Below are positions 20,161 through 30,215 of a stretch of DNA of 33,923 nucleotides, piece by piece. Position numbers and translations under genes: made by a program. How positions within the stretch are numbered: the first letter of the stretch is position 1; the number at the start of each line of letters is the position of its first letter. Under the pieces are notes generated by a model. That model was not told where the DNA came from. It saw only the letters and a program-made list of their open reading frames with translations, and ran no database searches. The stretch spans positions 1 to 33,923 of the forward strand of contig JAJPZD010000180.1 in the NCBI GenBank assembly GCA_021204605.1. Reading direction: 5' to 3'. Source of the DNA: Prevotella sp. GTDB taxonomy: Bacteria > Bacteroidota > Bacteroidia > Bacteroidales > Bacteroidaceae.

Positions 20161-23100
20161 TCACTCGTCTTTATATCGTTTCTCGAAGAATTCCCATGCA
20201 CGGCGATAATCGGCAATGCGGTCACAACGGGTGTAGGGGGCGTAATAGATTATATGTTTTCCGCCATAGAGTTCGTTTCTTTGGGGATCAACTATATTCT
20301 CGTAAGTGGTTGTTGCGCCTGAATATGTCATTTTATCATCACTCAAATCACCACGCATGGCTTCCCACTCTTGTCGTTTCAATCCCACACCAGTCATTCC
20401 TTTAGAACAAGTAAAGACAATATTCCCTTGAGCATCATACCAAGTGTCATTTTCGTTCTGCTGAAGGACTGGGAATTGAAAAGTAATGGACTCTATATCG
20501 TGTAAATTCAATCCTAACCCCATCGCTGAAATTACATCGATTTCTACTAATGCCATTCTTCTCTCAAAATAATTCCGTAATGGTGTAGAATGTTGCCATA
20601 TGGGAGTCAAAACGTTCCATGGCGAGAGACGGCTATCTTTTACACTCCATTCATCATGTATGAAAGCATCGTCCCAGGATTCTTCCCAAAGATTAGAATA
20701 GCGTCTTGTAATACAATTCAGTCTTAAAGTGCGAGAGAAAAGTCTCTGTTTAAATTTGTTATTGATACCAAGTGGAAAAGACTCTACTCTTATAGGATGA
20801 ATATCACTACATCCAATAGTTCTAATAAAGAAATCCAAAATTATTGAGGCGGCGAGACCAGCATATTCCACGATTAACGATTTATCTTGAAAAGTTGTGG
20901 ATGTAATAGTGCCAATATGCATACTCTCTGGCGGCAAGATTGCTGAGGTTAAAGTCCTTTCCCCAGAGCCTCCTCCCGTCATTCGGCGTACGCCAACTTT
21001 ATAATAATTTATCCACTTTTCATAAATCGGTTTACCTTGTTTGTCTTGTCCAATTTGAAACCCTTTAATTAGATTTTTATATTCATTCCTTTCAATCACG
21101 GGAACATAATTTGTTCTGGCAGAATAAATATCATCAATAAAAGTTAAATCGATATTATCATAATCACTATTTAAAACACATCTCCTACGTGGCGTTTTAT
21201 ATAAAGGATTCCCAACATTAATGTGTGGGCCGCTGAATATCATTTCATTGTTATTCCATTCAGGGAATGATGTTTTGCGTATAATTATACCATTATCAAC
21301 TGAACTAGTTTCTTCTAAGCCCCTGGTGATAATATTCTTAAAATCGCCCAAGTGATTATGAAATCCAGACAAAGTCTCAAGCACCTTCATTATTTCTGCA
21401 CTATGAATCCCAACTAATTTTGTGGACTCCCATTCATCAGAGTTTTCAAAAATCTTAGCAAGCGTGCTTAATTCCTTCTCAGTTATCCAAACGATTCTAT
21501 CCAGATGTGCAGCCGTGTTCCACTTGCCATTCTCCTTGATGCCACCACACACACCATGACCATCATGAACAAAACATGCATCAACTGTATTAGGATGGAA
21601 AAGATTACTGATTGAAGCGAAGCGCGGTGATGAACTTCGGTATGGCCCGAGAAGTTGATCACCATACACCGTATGGTGATGAACTTCGGCAAATAGCCGA
21701 AGTTCGTTTTGATACTGAAAATGGTATCTCAGACGTTTATAAAGTTCTTTTCTAAGAGGCTTTCCTTTTGGATCATCATAGATACTATCAGGAGTTAGCA
21801 AGCCTGTAAAGCCATTTTCGTTTATAAGATCAAAACAGTTAACCAATACACACTTATAAAGATTTGTCTGTTGTCCGACAAGTAATGGGTAGTTGCTGTA
21901 TGCATTAAGAAAAAAGCTGCTGCACTCATTTTCGATCTGTTCCGATTCATAGATGCTGCGAATGTTTTTATCCTTCATTATTTCAACCTGTATTGCACGC
22001 ACTTGAGGTGCGGTCATTCTGTGTATAATAACTTCTGGATAACGTTCACTCATCACAGCTTTATCATCAAACTGCAATTTTATCCATGGTGGATTTCCAC
22101 AGATAATATCAAAACCATCTCTAAGCCAAAATACATCGATAAAATCAAGCATAGGATGAAAGAAATGATAACGCTCTGCAAGTTTTTTAGCTATCCTAAA
22201 ACGTTCTGGTTCTTCATCTTCAAAAAGTGTAAGTTGCGATGTTTTTTGAACTAATATATCTTCCTTGCTTCGCTGAACAATATTTGCTTCTTCCTCTGTC
22301 ATTCGCTCTCCAAGAAAGTGAAGATTTAATTCTTGTTGCTTAGATTTAGATTTAATCGCTTTCCTTGTATTATTATCGAGTTCTTCATCTTTCACATCAA
22401 GCAGATTTTCAATTTCCTGCCAGAACTCATTTCGTGTCGGCAACATCAAAGCATCATCATATCCCCAAAACCACAACGAACACCAATAATCCATTACCAT
22501 ACGTAATTTGTAATAAGCATTATTACGTCCATTTCTTGTATCGCAAAGTTTTTGCTTCTCCTCATAATTTTCTATATGTTTTTCGTTTGGGAAAACATCA
22601 GGCTCTTTTAGATGAGGCCAAATATCCTTGCGGTTATTTGTAAGTCTTTCTATATTTACCTGCGCTTCAAACGCTTCACGCAATAATAAATCTATCTTTG
22701 ATGATATGCGTTGAAGTCTTTTAAAATCATACTCACCAATAGGTTGCAACCAATCTTTTTTAATATCGCGCATAATTTCAGCCTCATTCTTGTGTTCATT
22801 CCTCATTTCCCTAATCTCCAGTGCCGCAAGCATACCAGGATCGGGAAGCAGAAAATGATAGATATCATTTATATGGCGATTAACACTTTTACTATAAAAT
22901 CGCACTTTATGCGGTGCTTTCTCCCACCACTTATTTGCAATCAATTTATATCCTTCTTTCTTTGCAAGTACATCCTCCTTTGAATACACTTTCAGCCATG
23001 CTCCTACTACGGCATTTCCCACTGCAAGCCTATTGGCAAAGAAAGGTGTTTCCATATCCTTGTGTATCACGTTAAGCCACAATGACAGTTTTCCTAATTC

Positions 23101-25092
23101 TATTGCAGTCGGATTGAGGTCAACGCCATAAACATTATGCGTTGCGATATATGCCTTCACTTTTTGTAACTCATCACGATATTTGTCCGGACTTGGCTTC
23201 TTGTCAATATAGGTCATATATGCATCTACCAACTGGTTGATTACCTCATTCAAGAAGGCGGATGCGCCTACTGCAGGTTCAAGTATCTTCAAGTCAAGCA
23301 ATTCTGCCGGCTTGCGCTTGCCATCTCTCACCTCATCTACAAATGCTTTTATCGTATATTTCACCGTTGAGCGTGTAAGTACTTCCGGCGTGTAATAGCT
23401 GGCTGATTTCTGTCTGTCCCGTCCATTCAATCGGTAGATAAATGTCCCCTTTGGTATAATTATCACCTCTCCTGTTTCTTTATCACGAAGCACCTCAGTA
23501 TTAATATCAAAAGCCTCCATACGTGAATATGGTACTAAATACGTGCCGTTTTCAGGATGATTTGCCTCATGTACTTCGATATAGTCCTGTTCTGCATAAA
23601 AACCACGGTATGCCAAAAGTGACTCATACACCGAGCCCAGTTGATTAACACCAAGATTGGCGTAGGATATGCGCCCACAATAACGGTCGCTATGCGAAAG
23701 CGACAAAGCCCGTATTATTTCCTGCCACTTCACGTTGCGCACCTTTACTCCTTGTAAATGGTGTAATTTCTTGTCATTGAATATTGGCGAGTCTATCGGT
23801 CGCACATAGAATGATTTGTTTGGTGCGGTCGGTTCTGTATTTGCATTATAGCCTGACGAAAGTATATCAAACAATCGGTGTATGCTGTCATCAAAGAAAT
23901 ATCCGTTGCGGCTCTCATCACTTATCAACCGCTCTTGCTCAAGGTCACGCAATGCCTCAAAACTATAACCTCGCTTATATACCTCATCTCCCATTGGGAG
24001 TATTCCCAACTCCGGACGGCTCTCTGCGAAAAGTATAAACAGCAAGCGATAGACTATCGTCAGACAGTCATCTTTAACTTCTGCCTCGAATTTATCATCT
24101 GTCTCATCGTATGTAACACTACCATCTTTCTCTTTCTTTGCAACCCCGAATGGTTTGTTGGCAACATTCCGCATATAATACAATGCTTCGTTTGCCAAAG
24201 TCTCCACAGCAAGCACAACGCCCTCTTTCAGGTCTTTAGTTACCTCGTATGCGTTCTTGTAACTGTCCTCGATAAGCGTGTTCATCAACACCGTCTGCCC
24301 ATCGGCTGAAAGTGATTCCTTGCCTACCAACAGTTGGAACAGTGCATAGTGGTTGCGTGATGAGCGAACCTGTCCCTCTGTAAACAGTTCATCAAGTGAG
24401 AATTGCAGATATGAACCTCGTGACCATTTCTCTTGCTCAAACAGAAACACCTCATTTCCTGCCAACATCAATATGTATTGTGGGCGGCGTTCCTGCGGCA
24501 TCAGGAATAGCTGTGTTATCGCCTTGTTGATTATTGAGGGTGAGAACTTGTATTTTTCCTTGTCTAAATATTTTTCTGGAATGACGTATTTCCATTGCCC
24601 GGCATAGTAACGCTGTTCATTCGTATTCCGCTCTGGCTCACTGTCATATTGCTGTTCGAAAAGTCCGGGCGGCACTGTCTCGTTAACAGTTATCTGGTTC
24701 TGCATCTCCATAATAAGCATACTCACTTTGTCGCCACTGCGGAGTATATGCCTAACAGGGATTATTTCTGTAATATCGCCTTTGTCATTGCTTACGTATG
24801 GCTCTTGATATGCGTTGTCTGTGTCATAGCCAAGCACTTTCAACAGCTCTGTGTGCCACTTATGACTCCTCTCAATGGCATCCTGTGTTCTGGGGTGGGC
24901 ATTGACTATGAAATTCTTGTAATCATCAAACTTAGTGCGTAACGGTCCAAATTTCTGATTGAGCGCGGCAATCTCCTCAACGCTTTTTCCAGCACTTTTC
25001 CTCACTTTTTCAGCGAAATCCTCCGTGAAATATCCCGAAGGGAAATAATCGCCTACATTCTGTATAAATCTGTATGTTATGTTGTCTGCCAT
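20161..25092 (-). CDS. Large N6-adenine DNA methyltransferase (Eco57I / PglX / DrmMI-like; defence operon gene 2)
   Basis: Motif I-like LDLKILEPAVGASAFLNEVINQLV, NVYGVDLNPTAIELGKLSLWLNVIH, catalytic ICGNPPWIKLQF, C-terminal TRD-like region. Listed ORF begins at a TTG (25101); ATG at 25092 (MADNITYRF) is likely. Confidence 0.92.
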   Translation of the reverse strand: MADNITYRFIQNVGDYFPSGYFTEDFAEKVRKSAGKSVEEIAALNQKFGPLRTKFDDYKNFIVNAHPRTQDAIERSHKWHTELLKVLGYDTDNAYQEPYVSNDKGDITEIIPVRHILRSGDKVSMLIMEMQNQITVNETVPPGLFEQQYDSEPERNTNEQRYYAGQWKYVIPEKYLDKEKYKFSPSIINKAITQLFLMPQERRPQYILMLAGNEVFLFEQEKWSRGSYLQFSLDELFTEGQVRSSRNHYALFQLLVGKESLSADGQTVLMNTLIEDSYKNAYEVTKDLKEGVVLAVETLANEALYYMRNVANKPFGVAKKEKDGSVTYDETDDKFEAEVKDDCLTIVYRLLFILFAESRPELGILPMGDEVYKRGYSFEALRDLEQERLISDESRNGYFFDDSIHRLFDILSSGYNANTEPTAPNKSFYVRPIDSPIFNDKKLHHLQGVKVRNVKWQEIIRALSLSHSDRYCGRISYANLGVNQLGSVYESLLAYRGFYAEQDYIEVHEANHPENGTYLVPYSRMEAFDINTEVLRDKETGEVIIIPKGTFIYRLNGRDRQKSASYYTPEVLTRSTVKYTIKAFVDEVRDGKRKPAELLDLKILEPAVGASAFLNEVINQLVDAYMTYIDKKPSPDKYRDELQKVKAYIATHNVYGVDLNPTAIELGKLSLWLNVIHKDMETPFFANRLAVGNAVVGAWLKVYSKEDVLAKKEGYKLIANKWWEKAPHKVRFYSKSVNRHINDIYHFLLPDPGMLAALEIREMRNEHKNEAEIMRDIKKDWLQPIGEYDFKRLQRISSKIDLLLREAFEAQVNIERLTNNRKDIWPHLKEPDVFPNEKHIENYEEKQKLCDTRNGRNNAYYKLRMVMDYWCSLWFWGYDDALMLPTRNEFWQEIENLLDVKDEELDNNTRKAIKSKSKQQELNLHFLGERMTEEEANIVQRSKEDILVQKTSQLTLFEDEEPERFRIAKKLAERYHFFHPMLDFIDVFWLRDGFDIICGNPPWIKLQFDDKAVMSERYPEVIIHRMTAPQVRAIQVEIMKDKNIRSIYESEQIENECSSFFLNAYSNYPLLVGQQTNLYKCVLVNCFDLINENGFTGLLTPDSIYDDPKGKPLRKELYKRLRYHFQYQNELRLFAEVHHHTVYGDQLLGPYRSSSPRFASISNLFHPNTVDACFVHDGHGVCGGIKENGKWNTAAHLDRIVWITEKELSTLAKIFENSDEWESTKLVGIHSAEIMKVLETLSGFHNHLGDFKNIITRGLEETSSVDNGIIIRKTSFPEWNNNEMIFSGPHINVGNPLYKTPRRRCVLNSDYDNIDLTFIDDIYSARTNYVPVIERNEYKNLIKGFQIGQDKQGKPIYEKWINYYKVGVRRMTGGGSGERTLTSAILPPESMHIGTITSTTFQDKSLIVEYAGLAASIILDFFIRTIGCSDIHPIRVESFPLGINNKFKQRLFSRTLRLNCITRRYSNLWEESWDDAFIHDEWSVKDSRLSPWNVLTPIWQHSTPLRNYFERRMALVEIDVISAMGLGLNLHDIESITFQFPVLQQNENDTWYDAQGNIVFTCSKGMTGVGLKRQEWEAMRGDLSDDKMTYSGATTTYENIVDPQRNELYGGKHIIYYAPYTRCDRIADYRRAWEFFEKRYKDE

Positions 25093-25097
25093 GTCTA

Positions 25098-27938
25098 TCA
25101 AAGGTTATGGAATACTGCCAATAGTCGCATATATGGATCTGCTTGGTCAAGCGTGAACAAGTCCTTATAAAATTGACTCGATTGGTCAGTAATCTTCTTT
25201 ATTTCTACTTTTTCTTTATCTATATAACTCTGTCGGTATAATGTTACGTTTTCGGCTTTGTCAAAAAACTTATTCGCATCTCCTGCCCACTTTAGAAGTT
25301 TTTCCTCGTATTTTTTCAGTTGCTTATCCATTTTATTCGAAACGTGATTCTGTTCATCATACATATAATCAACCGTTCCTATCTCTATCGCAAATTTCAA
25401 ATTTTTCATCAAAATTGATATATCCTCTTGTGATGTTGTTCCTTTCATAAACACATTCTGCCCTATAATGCCGTATTTCAGCGCAAAATCATGGAATGAT
25501 ACTGGTCTTTCTTTCATTGTGCCTTCATTATCCAATGCCACAACAAAGAACTTGCTTACAAGGCTTTGCCCTAAACCGTTGCAGCAACTGCCATAAAACA
25601 GATAATAGCTTATGCCCTTTGGCAACTGTGTGCCCCTAACCACAAATGCCTGTGTCTTTGAGTTCGAGGCGGTAAACTTGGTTTGCAGATATTGTATTAT
25701 CGGGTGTAGGTCATAGAGTGGCAAAATCCTGCTCCATTCCCCATCCTTGCTTTTTCGGGATTCCGCAATTGACCATGCCAACATCTCTTTATTCGTGGTT
25801 AACTTGAAACGGTTGTCTCTCGGAATGCCCTCTCGTGGTATGGCTTTCACCACCTCACTGAACTCATCACAATTTCTTATCTCAACGTATTGCGGGTTGG
25901 CATCATCGTGTATTATAATGTCTCCTCGCTTTACACTTCCTATTTCTTCCAAATGTCTGAAAAGTTCCCTGTAATAAGCCATGTCATCGGCATATAGTGA
26001 GAATGTCTCCTCAAATATTTCATTAGACTGTCCTTCTATTTTCGGTGTTGTCGTAACAATGGCATCGGCCCGCCTGAACCCTGCTCGTCTGCGGCGCTGA
26101 GCGGCTTGCGGCGTTAGGAAATTCTCATCTCCTTTCCTCAACGCTTTCTTCGTCTCATCTTCCTCGCTACGCACATTATATAATTCCATCACGCTCATGG
26201 CATCTCCAAGCGTCTTGTGGACTTCCTCCTCCTTCTGCCTTAATTTGTCGATAATAGTGAAATCGGAACGCAATTCTTTGTTATTGCTATTTGCTACAAG
26301 GTAGTAGATTATCGGCGTTTTCTGTTGTCCGTATCTGTCGATTCGCCCATTGCGCTGTTCGAGAGTGATAAGGCTCCATGGTATGTCGTAATTGAACATT
26401 ATATGACAGAAATAGTGCAAGTTCACGCCTTGTGAGCCACTGTCAGAAGATATGAACACAAGTATCTCACTGTCTTCTTTCGCAAAGTCATTCACCATTT
26501 CTTCTTGCTCGGTATCACTCAGTGAACCATCAAAACGTACTACCTGATTATCTGTCAGTCGGAACTCCTCGCAAATCCGTTCTTGCAGATATTTCATCGT
26601 GGCTATCCGCTCTGTGAACACTACAAGCCGCTCTTTCGGATTTGCTCTCCATATCTCTGTCAGTTTTGCCTTGAATGCGTCATATCGACTGTCTTTCTTG
26701 GTTTCCACAAGGCTTCGGACTTTCTCTGTTAATTCCGCCAAACTTTCACTTTTATCTGTCTTCATTCTCTCCTCAAGCGACCTTAGGGCTGCTATCGGAG
26801 ACGACAAAAAGCCCTTGAATACTGTCAAAGAGAACAGTACATCATCGCTTTCGTCACTTTCGTCATTTTTAATATCCTTGTTATCTTTTTTATTGGATAT
26901 GTGGAATTTTGCGTGCTGCTTGCTAAGTATTTCCTCTTCATCTTGCGTAATCACAACATCAATACTTTTCACTTTTCTTTCTTGAAACTGACTGCGGATT
27001 TTCGCATCTGCTATTTCGTTCTTGAATCTCCGCACATAGTATGGTGCTATATCTTCTTTGGTATATTCGCCGTTTCGTGGTATCGAGATGGGCTCCAACA
27101 TCCGCATGAGATTGGCGAATGATTCTGCCGAACCGTTATGGGGTGTCGCAGATGTGAGAATCATCGAATCGCACCGCCCTGCCAAAAACTGTGCAAGGTC
27201 GCCCCTCAGACTGTTCTCATTGGCTACCTTGTGGCATTCGTCTATCACTATTATATCCCAATGGGTCTTTTCAAGCCAGTTGCGGAACCGACCGTTGTTC
27301 TTTAACGTATCTATCGAGATTATCGTCTTGTCGTAAAAGTCAAAAGGATTTTTGCCAAGCGGCAATTCGCTCTGTATCCTCGCCACTCCCATACTGTCAA
27401 GACGTACAAGGGGAATGGCGAACCTGTTCCATATCTCCTCCTGGAATTGTGCGAGTATGCTTTTCAAGGCGCATACCAATATCCGCCTCCCTCGCCCCCT
27501 GCGTATCATCTCTGCAAGGAATATTCCTACTTCTATCGTCTTTCCCAATCCTACTCCATCGGCTATCAGCAGTCGGGGGCGTGGCAGGTCAAGGGCTTTC
27601 AACGTGGGTGTCATCTGATATTCCGCCACATCGAATGCTCCATGCTGTGCTATGGTTATCTTATGTGAGAAATAGGCATTGCTCCGCAATGCGGTCTCTA
27701 TATGCAACCTTGTCTTTTGCCAACGGGGATTATCATCACTCACAAGCTCGGTGTTGATAGGATTTACAATCTCGATATTTTTGTCTAATCCTGTGTCAAA
27801 GATAAAACTCTTGTTCTTTACCAACTCGCTTATGCCAGTAACATACAATATATGGTCGCTGTTGTTGGAAACTACACCAGTGATCAGGAAATCTTCTCCC
27901 CTGACCGTCACTCGTTGACCAGCAGAATAGTTTATCAT
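25098..27938 (-). CDS. SNF2/DEAH-family helicase (DISARM DrmD-like; defence operon gene 1)
   Basis: [105 protein letters not shown]. Confidence 0.93.
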   Translation of the reverse strand: MINYSAGQRVTVRGEDFLITGVVSNNSDHILYVTGISELVKNKSFIFDTGLDKNIEIVNPINTELVSDDNPRWQKTRLHIETALRSNAYFSHKITIAQHGAFDVAEYQMTPTLKALDLPRPRLLIADGVGLGKTIEVGIFLAEMIRRGRGRRILVCALKSILAQFQEEIWNRFAIPLVRLDSMGVARIQSELPLGKNPFDFYDKTIISIDTLKNNGRFRNWLEKTHWDIIVIDECHKVANENSLRGDLAQFLAGRCDSMILTSATPHNGSAESFANLMRMLEPISIPRNGEYTKEDIAPYYVRRFKNEIADAKIRSQFQERKVKSIDVVITQDEEEILSKQHAKFHISNKKDNKDIKNDESDESDDVLFSLTVFKGFLSSPIAALRSLEERMKTDKSESLAELTEKVRSLVETKKDSRYDAFKAKLTEIWRANPKERLVVFTERIATMKYLQERICEEFRLTDNQVVRFDGSLSDTEQEEMVNDFAKEDSEILVFISSDSGSQGVNLHYFCHIMFNYDIPWSLITLEQRNGRIDRYGQQKTPIIYYLVANSNNKELRSDFTIIDKLRQKEEEVHKTLGDAMSVMELYNVRSEEDETKKALRKGDENFLTPQAAQRRRRAGFRRADAIVTTTPKIEGQSNEIFEETFSLYADDMAYYRELFRHLEEIGSVKRGDIIIHDDANPQYVEIRNCDEFSEVVKAIPREGIPRDNRFKLTTNKEMLAWSIAESRKSKDGEWSRILPLYDLHPIIQYLQTKFTASNSKTQAFVVRGTQLPKGISYYLFYGSCCNGLGQSLVSKFFVVALDNEGTMKERPVSFHDFALKYGIIGQNVFMKGTTSQEDISILMKNLKFAIEIGTVDYMYDEQNHVSNKMDKQLKKYEEKLLKWAGDANKFFDKAENVTLYRQSYIDKEKVEIKKITDQSSQFYKDLFTLDQADPYMRLLAVFHNL

Positions 27939-28053
27939 TGCGTTTTAGATTTTTATAGGTTTGGCAGTTAGTAGTTTATCCATACTTTTTCATGTCTCAG
28001 ATTTTTAATTTTACAAAAATACAGAATTTTGTTGACAATCTATAATTATTTAC

Positions 28054-28069
28054 AGAAAGTTAACTTTCT
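28054..28069. promoter_or_regulatory. 16-bp perfect palindrome upstream of the defence operon (possible operator)
   Basis: AGAAAGTTAACTTTCT, a perfect dyad ~116 bp upstream of the first ATG of the operon. Confidence 0.4.
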
Positions 28070-28113
28070 ATACAAAAATTCCCATCTAAATCACCTGTTC
28101 TTGTTTTTGCCAA

Positions 28114-28310
28114 TGCGTCTGCCAAAATATATTCAAAAATTCCTCAAATAGCGACAAACAAATGTAGGGACATAATTTATTATGTCCGCTTGTCAACAAA
28201 GAGAAAATTTTACAATTAATTCCTTACAAATATTCGCTATCTGCGGACATAATGAATTATGTCCCTACACATGGATAAACGAGGTTAAAATTGCTTGCGT
28301 CTGCCAAAAT
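28114..28310. repeat. 15-bp direct repeats TGCGTCTGCCAAAAT flanking the inverted-repeat element
   Basis: Perfect copies at 28114-28128 and 28296-28310, with degraded similarity continuing (TCAAAA-TTCCT / TCAAAAGTCCT). Confidence 0.85.
28163..28269. repeat. Composite inverted repeat: 27-bp arms, 53-bp spacer
   Basis: TGTAGGGACATAATTTATTATGTCCGC (28163-28189) versus GCGGACATAATGAATTATGTCCCTACA (28243-28269): reverse complements with one mismatch; each arm itself contains GGACATAA...TTATGTCC. Confidence 0.9.
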
Positions 28311-28376
28311 CAATCAAAAGTCCTTATCACAGATACTTGTAAAGACGATTCACAAATCAGATAGCAAAAAAGCAGA

Positions 28377-29069
28377 TTAACTATTTATAGCCTGATAATA
28401 TTTTTCCAATAGCCACGCTTTTTGTCCGGCTATTGTCATGTTGCTGTTGTCAAGCTCTATTGCGTCTTCTGCCTTGCGAAGAGGGGATGCCTCTCGGTGG
28501 GAATCAATATAGTCGCGCTCCTGCACGTTTTTCAATATGTCGTCGTAGTCTGCCTCCATACCTTTGCTTTTAAGCTCGTCATAACGCCTTTGGGCACGGA
28601 CTTCTGCGGAAGCGGTAACAAAAATTTTCAGTTCCGCATCAGGGAACACCACCGTTCCGATGTCACGACCATCCATCACTATACCCTTCTCATCACCCAT
28701 TCGCTGCTGCTGCGCCACAAGTGCTTCCCTTACAAAAGGCAATGTGGCTATCGGACTGACATGAGCTGACACCTCCATGCTCCGTATCTCCTTCTCAACC
28801 AATTCACCATTGAGATATGTATCAGGGCGGCCAGCCTCCGCATTGAACTTAAATGAAATATTTATTTCGCCCATCCTTTCTCTAAGCTCACCCGTTTTTA
28901 TACTGCCATCTGCATTGAAAAGACCGTTGCGAAGGGCAAAAAGAGTCACCGAGCGGTACATCGCTCCCGTATCAACATACACATACCCTACCTCACGGGC
29001 AAGATCCTTCGCCATCGTGCTCTTGCCGCACGACGAAAACCCGTCTATAGCTATGGTGATTTTTTTCAT
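28377..29069 (-). CDS. cmk: (d)CMP kinase
   Basis: [71 protein letters not shown]. Confidence 0.96.
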   Translation of the reverse strand: MKKITIAIDGFSSCGKSTMAKDLAREVGYVYVDTGAMYRSVTLFALRNGLFNADGSIKTGELRERMGEINISFKFNAEAGRPDTYLNGELVEKEIRSMEVSAHVSPIATLPFVREALVAQQQRMGDEKGIVMDGRDIGTVVFPDAELKIFVTASAEVRAQRRYDELKSKGMEADYDDILKNVQERDYIDSHREASPLRKAEDAIELDNSNMTIAGQKAWLLEKYYQAINS

Positions 29070-29110
29070 TGCTTATTAGTTGTTACGATTACTACATTGA
29101 AAAATGGCAT

Positions 29111-30058
29111 TCAAAGGTTATACGACACGTTCACCACTATCGCATTCGCTGAAACGTGTAATTTCGAGTAACCAACCTGCAGCTTGAAACGTTCCAACTG
29201 TAGTCCTGCACCGAAAGAGAAAGCCGCACCATGACTGCTTCTATCATCATCTGTATCGCCTATCGCCATCTCATCAGCACGTCTGAAATTATATCCGCCG
29301 GCAATGTATATCTGCTGTGTCAATATTATATCCACACCAAATATAATGTGGTTTATGAACTTGTAGTCCCAATGGTTAAGGTCATCCAATGTCAGCGACA
29401 ACCTGAAAGGCAAGACACCAAAACGCTTGCTTACTCCTGCCTGCACGTCAATTGGCATCTTCTCGTACTCCTCATCGTATGCCTTTATCTGACCACCAAG
29501 ATTTTTCGCCACCAGAGACACCGACCACTCATGCTCAGGGTCATAATAGTTCAATCCAAGATCTACACCCACTGCCATGGAATTGTAACTGCCGATATAT
29601 GAGGTGATGAACTTCGCCGTTATTCCGCCAACTAACCTGTCGGAAAGAAGATAACTGAAAACTCCATTGACTGCAATGTCTCGTGCAGAAAACTCCCCCG
29701 TCTGAATATTGTTCTCATCCACCTCCTTCATAGTGCCGTAATCAATGTATTGGGCCATTACTGCCCAAGATGCCTTTTCCTTCACAATCCTGTTGAACGA
29801 TGCACTTGCCGTAGTAACCCCCTCCATATAAGTCATGAAATTCAAATTCAGACTCTTGTCGCTTACGGTAGAAAGAAGTGCGGGATTATGAAACACCAAT
29901 GATGGGTCATCCTCCACCAAGGTGATATTGTAGCCCCCCAATGCAGCAACGTGAGCACTAACTGGCAGACGCAAGAAATTATAGCCTGTCTGACTCTCTT
30001 GCGCTTTGGATAATGCAGAAATTAACAGTAGCAGTAGAAATAAAATATTTTTTTTCAT
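29111..30058 (-). CDS. porQ: Type IX secretion system protein PorQ (PorV/PorQ-like outer-membrane barrel)
   Basis: Signal peptide, GYNFLRLPVSAHVAALGG, DDPSLVFHNPALL, AVGVDLGLNYYD, C-terminal beta-barrel ending VVNVSYNL; adjacent to cmk. Confidence 0.88.
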   Translation of the reverse strand: MKKNILFLLLLLISALSKAQESQTGYNFLRLPVSAHVAALGGYNITLVEDDPSLVFHNPALLSTVSDKSLNLNFMTYMEGVTTASASFNRIVKEKASWAVMAQYIDYGTMKEVDENNIQTGEFSARDIAVNGVFSYLLSDRLVGGITAKFITSYIGSYNSMAVGVDLGLNYYDPEHEWSVSLVAKNLGGQIKAYDEEYEKMPIDVQAGVSKRFGVLPFRLSLTLDDLNHWDYKFINHIIFGVDIILTQQIYIAGGYNFRRADEMAIGDTDDDRSSHGAAFSFGAGLQLERFKLQVGYSKLHVSANAIVVNVSYNL

Positions 30059-30215
30059 CCGATTACGTCAAATTTTCACGCAAAGATATACCTTTTTCAA
30101 AATATCTGCATTATTTTTGTAAGGTAATAGCACGTTGCCCTTTGCGATTTTCTTGTTTATAACGAAAAAAAAAGAAAAATAGTGTGAAGTGGAAACATTT
30201 TAACGAGAGCGAATT

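Noticed and set aside
26848-26885. Short TTTCGTCAC-like repeat encoding NDESDESDD in the SNF2 helicase
   Set aside because: Low-complexity acidic linker with about two units; too short to support phase variation.
13949-27938. BREX (PglX-based) assignment of the island
   Set aside because: The MTase is PglX-like in architecture, but there is no PglZ, BrxC-like ATPase or BrxL in the window; gene content fits DISARM/Druantia better.
11824-27938. Classical Type I or Type III restriction-modification system
   Set aside because: No HsdS/HsdR or Mod/Res pair recognised; the helicases match SNF2, DUF1998-SF2 and UvrD types rather than HsdR/Res.
28163-28269. CRISPR array
   Set aside because: Only one inverted pair and one direct-repeat pair; no regular repeat-spacer periodicity and no cas genes.
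11824-28310. Integrative element with integrase or tRNA attachment site
   Set aside because: No integrase, transposase or tRNA gene was seen in the window; only short repeats are present.
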